This document shows positions 57,987 through 64,000 of a stretch of 64,000 nt of DNA, one piece after another (positions within the stretch are counted from its first letter, which is position 1; each line of letters opens with the position of its first letter). The stretch comes from a beta proteobacterium L13 (GTDB lineage: Bacteria > Pseudomonadota > Gammaproteobacteria > Burkholderiales > Chromobacteriaceae), in NCBI GenBank assembly GCA_000335715.1, contig AMYZ01000004.1, positions 62,001-126,000 on the forward strand, given 5' to 3'. The translations under genes were made by a program, and so were the position numbers. The notes under the pieces were generated by a model. That model ran no database searches and was not told the DNA's origin. It saw nothing but the letters and a program-made list of their open reading frames with translations.

Positions 57987-59338
57987 TGGAACAAGAACGC
58001 CTGATCTGGGTGGCCGGCCTGGGGCTGGCCTATGCCGGTGTGTGTGTGGCCGCGTGGCAGCAGTGGCGTCGCAGCCGGCGCGCCGCCAGCGTGGCCGCGC
58101 CCTTGCTGGTGGCTTACGCCAGCCAGAGCGGCCAGGCCGAGGCGGTGGCGCAGCAAAGCGCCGCCACGCTGCAGGCGGCCGGGCTGGCGGTGCAGTGTCT
58201 GCCGCTGGCGCAGCTGGACGTGGCGGCACTGCAGCAGACCAGCCGCCTGCTACTGGTGGTCAGTACCACTGGCGAGGGCGAGCCGCCGGACATGGCGCGG
58301 CGTTTTGCGGCCAACCTGGCCACGCCGGCTGCACTGGGCGAGCTGCAGTACGCCGTGCTGGCGCTGGGTGACCGCCGTTACACGCCGTTCTGTGCCTTTG
58401 GCCACGCGCTGGATGCCTGGTTGGCCGCCAGCGGCGCGCAGCCACTGTACCCGTGCCTGGAGGTGGACGCGCTGGACGACGTGGTGCTGGCCACCTGGCA
58501 GCATCAGCTGGCCGAGCTGGCCGGCTTGCAGGATAGTGCGCTGGCCGCACAGCCGCTGCTGCCTGCGGCTACCCCTTTTGCCAGCTGGCGGCTGCAAGAG
58601 CGCCGCTGTCTGAACGAGGGCAGTAGCGGCGCGGCCACCTACCACCTGGCGCTGCAGCCGGCCGACGGCAGCGTGCTGCCGCAGTGGCAGTCTGGCGACC
58701 TGGTAGAAGTGCAGGTACCAGCCGAGCCGGGCAGGCCGCGTGAATACTCGATTGCGTCCATTCCGGCCGACGGCTGCCTGCAGCTGCTGGTGCGGGTGCG
58801 CGTGGACGAGCAGGGGCAGCCGGGGCTGGCATCGCAGCACCTTACCTGTGACCTGGCGCTGGGTGACACGCTGAGCTTGCGCATCCGCCCGCATCGCCGT
58901 TTCCGACTGGCCGACAACGCCACGCGGCCTTTGATCCTGATCGGCAACGGCACCGGCCTGGCCGGCCTGCGCAGCCATTTGCGCGCGCGCCAGCAGTTGG
59001 CCGCACCGCAGCCGGGCTGGCTGCTGTTTGGCGAGCGCCAGGCAGTGCACGACTTTTACTACCGCCACGAGCTGCAGGCGCTGCAGCAGCAGGGTGTGTT
59101 GCAGCATGTGGATACCGCTTTCTCGCGCGATCAGCCGCAGCGCCGTTACGTGCAGCACGTATTGGCCGAGCAGGCCGAGCGCCTGCAGCAGTGGGTGGCA
59201 GACGGCGCGGCCATCTACGTGTGCGGCAGCCTGGCAGGTATGGCCAGCGGCGTGGATGCGGTGCTGCGCCAGGTGCTGGGCGAGGCGGCGCTGGACGAGC
59301 TGGCCGCCCAAGGGCGCTATTGCCGGGATGTGTACTAA
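57983..59338 (+). CDS. Membrane-anchored flavodoxin/NADPH reductase, sulfite-reductase-alpha-like
   Basis: 451 residues. One N-terminal helix (LIWVAGLGLAYAGVCVAAWQQW), a flavodoxin domain (LLVAYASQSGQAEAVAQQSAATL, STTGEGEPPDMARRF, ALGDRRYTPFCAFG), an FAD domain (PREYSIASIP), and an NADPH domain (LIGNGTGLAGLRSHLRAR, YVCGSLAGMASGVDAVL). Same architecture as the cytosolic half of PiuB-type ferric-siderophore reductases, with the PepSY part supplied separately at 48348. Confidence 0.9.
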   Translation: MMEQERLIWVAGLGLAYAGVCVAAWQQWRRSRRAASVAAPLLVAYASQSGQAEAVAQQSAATLQAAGLAVQCLPLAQLDVAALQQTSRLLLVVSTTGEGEPPDMARRFAANLATPAALGELQYAVLALGDRRYTPFCAFGHALDAWLAASGAQPLYPCLEVDALDDVVLATWQHQLAELAGLQDSALAAQPLLPAATPFASWRLQERRCLNEGSSGAATYHLALQPADGSVLPQWQSGDLVEVQVPAEPGRPREYSIASIPADGCLQLLVRVRVDEQGQPGLASQHLTCDLALGDTLSLRIRPHRRFRLADNATRPLILIGNGTGLAGLRSHLRARQQLAAPQPGWLLFGERQAVHDFYYRHELQALQQQGVLQHVDTAFSRDQPQRRYVQHVLAEQAERLQQWVADGAAIYVCGSLAGMASGVDAVLRQVLGEAALDELAAQGRYCRDVY

Positions 59339-59417
59339 GTACTTGTGTTGCCCGGGCTAATGTAGCCGGATGGTGGTGCAGATGTTGCGGAAGTGTGAAC
59401 AGGTATTGCGAAAGGTT

Positions 59418-59436
59418 AATGATAGTTGTTATCATT
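59418..59436. promoter_or_regulatory. Fur-box-like site before the TonB receptor
   Basis: AATGATAGTTGTTATCATT: inverted AATGATA/TATCATT arms and 12 of 14 matches to the 7-1-7 Fur consensus. It lies about 107 bases before the receptor start. Confidence 0.72.
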
Positions 59437-59542
59437 AGCGAATCAATAGAACCAGTAGCCAGCCAGCTGTGAGCCCTCGCCTGGGGTGTTTCATGCAGTA
59501 AGCCAGCCAAAAATCACTCACGAACTACCACTGGAGAACCAC

Positions 59543-61786
59543 TTGGCTCACTCTGCATACATCAAAAGCGGCAAGACCCTGGGTCGTCAAGCTGCTGCCA
59601 TCGCCCTGCTGACCATGCCTGCCCTGGTGCTGGCACAAACCGAAGCCACGCTGCCTACCACCAAGGTGACCGCCCCGGAGCAAACCACCCCGGCGATCAA
59701 GAAAACCAAGTCTGCGTCGGTAAAACTGACCCAGCCGCTGGTGGACACCCCGCAGACCGTTACCGTCATCAGCAAGGAAGTGCTGCAACAGCAAGGTGCG
59801 GTATCGCTGATGGATGCGCTGCGCAATACCCCGGGTATTACCATGCAGCTGGGCGAAGGTGGCAACACCAGTGCCGGTGACACGTTCTACATGCGTGGTT
59901 TTTCCGCGCAGGCCAGCACATTTGTAGATGGCGTGCGCGACCTGGGCGCGGTATCGCGCGATGCCTTCAACCTGGAGCAGGTAGAAGTGGTGAAGGGTGC
60001 TGCCGGTGCCGATATCGGCCGTGGCGCGGCCAGTGGTTACGTGAACCTGATCAGCAAAACCGCCAACCTGGACGACAGCATTGCCGGCAGCGTGGGCGCC
60101 AGCACAGCCGACAGCCAGCGCTTTACGCTGGATGCCAACAAGGTGATCGACGACACCACCGCCGTACGCGTGAACCTGCTGCGCCAGCAAGGCGGTGTGG
60201 CTGGCCGTAACAAGGTAGAGAAAGAGACCGACGGTATTGCGGTTTCCATGGCCACCGGCCTGGGCACCAACACCGTGTTCAGCCTGAACGCGCAGCATGT
60301 AAAACAGGACAACACCCCGGACGGTGGTACTTCCACTCTGGGTCTGCCGGGCTACTTCCACAGCAGCCTGGGCAAGCGTAGCGCTGCCGAGGTCAATAGC
60401 GAAAACTACTACGGCCTGGATTCGGACTACGAGCACGTCACCTCGGACATGATTACCGGCAAGCTGGAGCATACCTTTGCCAGCGGTAACAAGCTGACCA
60501 ACATTACCCGCTTTGGCCGTTCCAAGGTTGACCGCATCCTGCATTCGCTGGGCGGCCACACCCTGAGCAATATCAACAACCCGGCCACCTGGACCGCATC
60601 CCGCATTGCGCAGTCCAACCTGCAAGACAACACCATTCTGGCCAACCAGACCAACCTGAACAGCCGCTTCAAGACGGGCAGCATCGAGCACGAACTGCTG
60701 ACCGGTATCGAAATGCTGCACGAAGCGCAAAACAGCTATGGTCGCAGCAATGCCAACGGTGCTGCGGCACCTGCGGCCAACCTGTACAACCCGAACAGCG
60801 CCGACAAAGCTAGCGTACTGCCCACCCTGACCGGGGCCAGCAACAAAGGCAGCACCGACACCCTGGCGCTGTACGCCTTTGATACGCTGAAGCTGAACGA
60901 ACAATGGCAGCTCAGCGGTGGCCTGCGTTTCGAGCACTACAATACCGAAACCAACAACATCGGCATCTCTACCGCCACCAGCAACCCGACCCTGCCGGTA
61001 GGTACCAAGGTGCCGACCTCGCTGAAGAAGTCCGGCAACCTGCTGGGCGGCAAGCTGGGCATGCTGTTCAAGCCGGCGACCAACGGCAGCATCTACCTGT
61101 CGTACGCTACGTCGCAGAAGCCGGCCGGTGGCGATAACTTCCAGCTGGATACCTCCAATACCAGTGCCAACAACCCGGCGCTGGACCCGCAAGAAACCCA
61201 GAATATCGAGCTGGGTACCAAGTGGGACTTTCTGGATAACAAGCTGGGCCTGACTGCAGCCATCTACCAGACCACCAACAAGAACGAGCTGGCCAAGCTG
61301 GACACCGCCACCAACACCTTTGCCCAGTACGGCAAGCGCCAGATCCAGGGCGTCGAGCTGGGCATGGTAGGCCAGATCACACCGGCTTGGCAGGTGACTG
61401 CAGGTGTAGCCCACATGGAAACCGAAGTGAAGCAGGGCGCTACCGCAGCCTCTACCGGCCTGCCTTCCGACTGGTCGCCAGAGCTGAGCGCCACCCTGTG
61501 GACCAGCTACAAGGTGAACAACGCCATCACGATTGGTGGTGGTGCACGCTACATGGGTAAACACAACAACGCCAAGAACCGCACCAGCGATGCCATCCCG
61601 GGTATCGAGGACTACGTAGTTGTGGATGCCATGGCCAGCTACAAGCTGAACAAGAACGTGGACCTGCAGCTGAACGTGTACAACCTGCTGGACGAGAAGT
61701 ACATCGCCAGCCTGAACAACAACCGTACCCGTTACACCCCAGGTGCTCCTCGTACCGCTAACCTGACGGCCAACTTTACCTTCTAA
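59543..61786 (+). CDS. TonB-dependent siderophore receptor (Fiu/catecholate type)
   Basis: 747 residues from a TTG with GGAG 7 bases upstream; this gives MAHSAYIKSGKTLGRQAAAIALLTMPALVLAQ, a good signal peptide, unlike the longer GTG frame. Plug domain: QPLVDTPQTVTVISKEVLQQQGAVSLMDALRNTPGITMQLGEGG...GDTFYMRGFSAQASTFVDGVRDLG. The 22-strand barrel ends ANFTF with terminal Phe. Fiu-like receptors take up monomeric catechols. Fur site upstream and hemP downstream support iron regulation. Confidence 0.95.
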   Translation: MAHSAYIKSGKTLGRQAAAIALLTMPALVLAQTEATLPTTKVTAPEQTTPAIKKTKSASVKLTQPLVDTPQTVTVISKEVLQQQGAVSLMDALRNTPGITMQLGEGGNTSAGDTFYMRGFSAQASTFVDGVRDLGAVSRDAFNLEQVEVVKGAAGADIGRGAASGYVNLISKTANLDDSIAGSVGASTADSQRFTLDANKVIDDTTAVRVNLLRQQGGVAGRNKVEKETDGIAVSMATGLGTNTVFSLNAQHVKQDNTPDGGTSTLGLPGYFHSSLGKRSAAEVNSENYYGLDSDYEHVTSDMITGKLEHTFASGNKLTNITRFGRSKVDRILHSLGGHTLSNINNPATWTASRIAQSNLQDNTILANQTNLNSRFKTGSIEHELLTGIEMLHEAQNSYGRSNANGAAAPAANLYNPNSADKASVLPTLTGASNKGSTDTLALYAFDTLKLNEQWQLSGGLRFEHYNTETNNIGISTATSNPTLPVGTKVPTSLKKSGNLLGGKLGMLFKPATNGSIYLSYATSQKPAGGDNFQLDTSNTSANNPALDPQETQNIELGTKWDFLDNKLGLTAAIYQTTNKNELAKLDTATNTFAQYGKRQIQGVELGMVGQITPAWQVTAGVAHMETEVKQGATAASTGLPSDWSPELSATLWTSYKVNNAITIGGGARYMGKHNNAKNRTSDAIPGIEDYVVVDAMASYKLNKNVDLQLNVYNLLDEKYIASLNNNRTRYTPGAPRTANLTANFTF

Positions 61787-61810
61787 GCCAGGTAAGGTCG
61801 TCTGAACCCG

Positions 61811-61840
61811 GCAGGCATGGCAGCTCGCTGCCATGCCTGC
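61811..61840. repeat. Perfect 13-bp hairpin between receptor and hemP
   Basis: GCAGGCATGGCAG and CTGCCATGCCTGC pair around CTCG. No T run follows, so it may be an mRNA-stabilising or partial-termination structure. Confidence 0.75.
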
Positions 61841-61888
61841 TACTGATGGTGGTACGCCACCGTTTTGCCCGTATGCCAAGGCAGGAAA

Positions 61889-62077
61889 ATGAATAGCACG
61901 CCCACGCAAACCACCGTACCAGGCACGCCGAATGCACCGGCACTAGCCGCCGAGCTGCTGGACATCATCAGCAGCGACAGCCTGTTTGCCCAGCGCAAGG
62001 CATTGCTGATCGAACATAACGGCCAGCAATACCGGCTGCAGATCACCAAGCAGAACAAGCTGATCCTGACCAAGTAA
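61889..62077 (+). CDS. hemP: Hemin uptake protein HemP
   Basis: 62 residues from MNSTPTQTT; ends LLIEHNGQQYRLQITKQNKLILTK, the HemP/HmuP signature. The upstream in-frame Met (61865) lacks a ribosome site. In Burkholderia and Bradyrhizobium this family activates haem/siderophore receptor genes under low iron. Confidence 0.9.
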   Translation: MNSTPTQTTVPGTPNAPALAAELLDIISSDSLFAQRKALLIEHNGQQYRLQITKQNKLILTK

Positions 62078-62239
62078 GCCATCTGGCGCAGTGGCCGCGC
62101 AGCTTGGCCTGCAGTTTCATTTTGCAGCGCACCGTTACGGGGCGCTGTTTGCATTCGGGGGTATCTGCGCAGCACAGGGCTTGCCAAGCCAGCGCCGTGC
62201 CGGTACAAAACCCCACCCTTACCCGATGAAAGACACACC

Positions 62240-63001
62240 ATGGATACCACCGCCATCCAGCAAGCCGCCATCACCCTGGCCTCGCGCCGCCTGGCCGGGC
62301 AGCAGGGCCCGCTGTTGGCCGCAGCGCAAGCGCCCGCCACGCTGCAGGACGCGCTGGCTATCCAGCAGGCTGTGAGCGCGTTGCTGGGAAATAGCGCAGG
62401 AGGCTGGAAGTGCGGCATGCCGTCGGACGAACGGCTGGTACTGGCGCCCATTTACGCCAGCACCGTCAGCCACGGCGACACCTGCCACGCGTGGGTGCGT
62501 GATGGTGTGGTACGCGTAGAGCCTGAGTTGGCGTTTGTGTTTGCCGAAGGCTTGCCGCCGCGCGCTGGCGCTTACAGCAGGGACGAGATCCTGGCGGCGG
62601 TGAGCAGTGTGCACCTGGCCCTGGAGCTGATAGACAGCCGTTTTGACGCCGAGCCCAAACCGCCGTTTTTGCAGGCGCTGGCCGATGGCCTGGTGAACCA
62701 GGGTTTGCACCTGGGGCCGGCGGTACCGTTGGCCGCAGCGTTGGCCGCCTCTGCCATGCCGCTGCGCGTGAAGCAGGGCGCACGCGATGAGCTGCTCGAT
62801 GGTGTGCACCCGGCTGGCGACCCGCTGGCACCGTTATTGTGGTTGGCAGGCTACCTGCAGCAGCAAGGGCAGGGCATTTTGCCGGGGCAGGCGGTGATCA
62901 CCGGCTCGTACGCCGGGGTCGTCCATTTGCAACCCGGTGAGCCGGCCACGCTGCACTTTGGCGGGCTGGGGCAGCTGGTGGTGTGCTGCCAGCCGCGTTA
63001 G
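62240..63001 (+). CDS. 2-keto-4-pentenoate hydratase/FAH-family protein
   Basis: 253 residues with the MhpD-type pattern: GWKCGMPSDERLVLAPIYAS, RVEPELAFVFAEGLPPRAGAYSRDEILAAVSSVHLALELIDSRF, DGLVNQGLHLGPAV, LLWLAGYLQQQGQGILPGQAVITGSY. These enzymes hydrate 2-oxo-pent-4-enoate in aromatic meta-cleavage or act on related oxoacids. No pathway genes are adjacent, so substrate is unknown. GAAAGACACACC precedes the ATG. Confidence 0.88.
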   Translation: MDTTAIQQAAITLASRRLAGQQGPLLAAAQAPATLQDALAIQQAVSALLGNSAGGWKCGMPSDERLVLAPIYASTVSHGDTCHAWVRDGVVRVEPELAFVFAEGLPPRAGAYSRDEILAAVSSVHLALELIDSRFDAEPKPPFLQALADGLVNQGLHLGPAVPLAAALAASAMPLRVKQGARDELLDGVHPAGDPLAPLLWLAGYLQQQGQGILPGQAVITGSYAGVVHLQPGEPATLHFGGLGQLVVCCQPR

Positions 63002-63303
63002 TGCACGCGCCATATGCTGTATACAGTATTTAAATAGCAGAAAATTCTATAACTACAGATATTTACACCTGGCAGCCATATGGCTAATATGGCTGCCATC
63101 AGTGCTTGACGTAAATGAACATTTGGTGTTCAATTGCGATCAAATATTTGATTCAACGCCGATTTGACACAGCTTGCGGGCGTAAAACAGCTAAAGCGTG
63201 GGGGTAGTGACAGACACTATCACCAGAATTTTCAGTAGTGAAAATTCCCCAGCTTAAAGCCCGCCAGCGATAAACCGGCGGGCTTTTTTGCTTTGGAGTT
63301 CAC
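63002..63303. promoter_or_regulatory. Leader/control region before metN
   Basis: 302 AT-rich bases without a gene. It contains CTGTATACAG (63024-63033), a GAATTTTCA/TGAAAATTC inverted repeat (63226-63247) and a terminator-like hairpin AGCCCGCC/GGCGGGCT followed by six T (63255-63287), only about 16 bases before the metN start. The hairpin could stop upstream transcripts or attenuate metN. No S-adenosylmethionine riboswitch pattern was recognised. Confidence 0.55.
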
Positions 63304-64000
63304 ATGATTGACCTGAAAAACGTACACAAGCGTTTCCAGAAGCCCGAGGGCGGCTGGTTTGATGCCGTGCGTGATACCAGCCTGCATGTCCGTGCCGGCG
63401 AGATTTTTGGCCTGATCGGGTTTTCCGGCGCGGGTAAATCCACGCTGCTGCGCCTGATCAACCTGCTGGAGCGCCCCGATAGCGGCAGCGTTACCGTGGA
63501 TGGCCAGCCGCTCACTACCCTGTCTGCCAGCGCGCTGCGTCGTGCCCGCCAGAATATCGGCATGGTGTTTCAGCAGTTCAACCTGATGGCCAACCGCACC
63601 GTTGCGGCCAACATTGCCTTCCCGCTGGAGATCGCCGGCTGGGGCCGTGCCGAGATCGACGCCCGCGTGGCGGAGTGCCTGGATATTGTCGGCCTGGCCG
63701 ACCGCGCCCAGCACTACCCGGCGCAGCTGTCCGGCGGCCAGAAACAGCGCGTAGGCATTGCCCGCGCCCTGGCGCCGCGCCCGCACGTAATTCTGGCCGA
63801 CGAGCCTACCTCGGCGCTGGACCCGAAAACCACCCAGTCCATCCTCGATTGCCTGCAAGACATCAACGCCCGCTTTGGCGTTACCGTGGTGATTGTTACC
63901 CACGAAATGCACGTGATCCGTTCCATTTGCCACCGTGCCGCGCTGCTGGACGCGGGCGAGGTAGTGGAAATCCTGACCGTGCAAGACAAGCAGGTCTGCG
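63304..64000 (+). CDS. metN: Methionine ABC transporter ATPase MetN, 3' truncated by window edge
   Basis: The frame is open to the window end (232 residues visible). MIDLKNVHKRFQKPEGGWFDAVRDTSLHVRAGEIFGLIGFSGAGKSTLLRLINLLERPDSG (Walker A), then MVFQQFNLMANRTVAANIAFPLEIAGW, signature LSGGQKQRVGIARALA, Walker B VILADEPTSALDPKT and VVIVTHEMHVIRSI. The FSGAGKST and NLMANRTVAxN segments are characteristic of MetN. metI and metQ would be expected downstream, outside the window. The missing C-terminal ACT-like regulatory domain lies beyond the edge. Confidence 0.94.
   Translation, partial: MIDLKNVHKRFQKPEGGWFDAVRDTSLHVRAGEIFGLIGFSGAGKSTLLRLINLLERPDSGSVTVDGQPLTTLSASALRRARQNIGMVFQQFNLMANRTVAANIAFPLEIAGWGRAEIDARVAECLDIVGLADRAQHYPAQLSGGQKQRVGIARALAPRPHVILADEPTSALDPKTTQSILDCLQDINARFGVTVVIVTHEMHVIRSICHRAALLDAGEVVEILTVQDKQVC

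Noticed and set aside
61796-61806. GTCGTCTGAA resembling the Neisseria DNA uptake sequence GCCGTCTGAA
   Set aside because: Single copy with one mismatch; chance occurrence is likely and no enrichment was seen in the window.
59525-61909. 794-codon open frame antisense to the TonB receptor
   Set aside because: High-GC antisense shadow: His/Gly/Val-rich composition, no domain, while the forward frame is a clear receptor.
1-64000. Insertion sequences or transposases
   Set aside because: No transposase-like protein or terminal inverted repeats with target duplications were found in either flank or inside the prophage.

Overview
The window is a GC-rich bacterial chromosome segment carrying a complete-looking integrated myovirus prophage of about 43.7 kb (3737-47433). 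Codon use, the iron-uptake gene set and the style of the phage genes suggest a betaproteobacterium of the Neisseriales (Chromobacterium/Vogesella/Aquitalea-like). That placement is inference; there is no rRNA or other taxonomic marker here.

Left flank (1-3736): the 3' part of a large hybrid histidine kinase (HisKA, HATPase, receiver, HPt), a divergent YedK/HMCES-type SRAP protein and a small secreted protein. The first codons of an endonuclease/exonuclease/phosphatase (EEP) gene are stranded at 3719, where the prophage has split that gene.

Prophage. attL (3737-3753) and attR (47417-47433) share a 17-bp core inside the EEP gene, and phage DNA supplies a replacement start codon on the right. 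The leftward early operon runs from rdgC through a TraK-like DNA-binding protein and a TraL/ParA-like ATPase to a set of small proteins, an excisionase and the integrase. A seven-unit array of 11-bp repeats sits at the start of the TraK-like gene, so this block resembles a partition cassette. Next come an operator cluster, a lipoprotein, a low-GC two-gene cassette with a HEPN-like member, and a leftward HTH / HipA-like kinase / unknown triad. The immunity switch follows (two-HTH repressor against a Cro/YdaS-like protein, then CII), then a VapE-type primase-helicase beside inverted 9-bp iterons and a small late-regulator candidate. From 20.2 to 41 kb runs a rightward late operon: terminases, lambda-type head genes, then P2-type baseplate, fibre, sheath, tube, tape-measure and tail-completion genes. 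Holin-like and GH108 endolysin genes follow. The right end (42.5-47.1 kb) is a cargo zone: an AntA antirepressor with two decayed tandem copies, a HipA-fold protein without catalytic residues plus two small partners, and a GAF-PAS-PAS-GGDEF cyclic-di-GMP enzyme.

Right flank (47434-64000): the rest of the EEP gene, then an iron-acquisition and efflux region. This holds a PepSY-like membrane protein, MacA/MacB and an outer-membrane factor, a DUF3857/transglutaminase-fold protein, DUF2271, DUF4198, ApbE, a flavoreductase, a TonB-dependent siderophore receptor and HemP. Fur-box-like sites stand at 54237 and 59418. A 2-keto-4-pentenoate hydratase-like gene and the 5' part of metN close the window.

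Most interesting: the helically phased 11-bp array with the ParA/TraK pair; the HTH/HipA-like/unknown triad and its apparently inactive paralogue at the other end of the prophage; the HEPN-like cassette; recurrent hairpins in the linker of the AntA copies; an integration site where the phage rebuilds the host gene start; and a 12-mer (GCTGCGGCCAAC or its complement) found 12 times in 64 kb.
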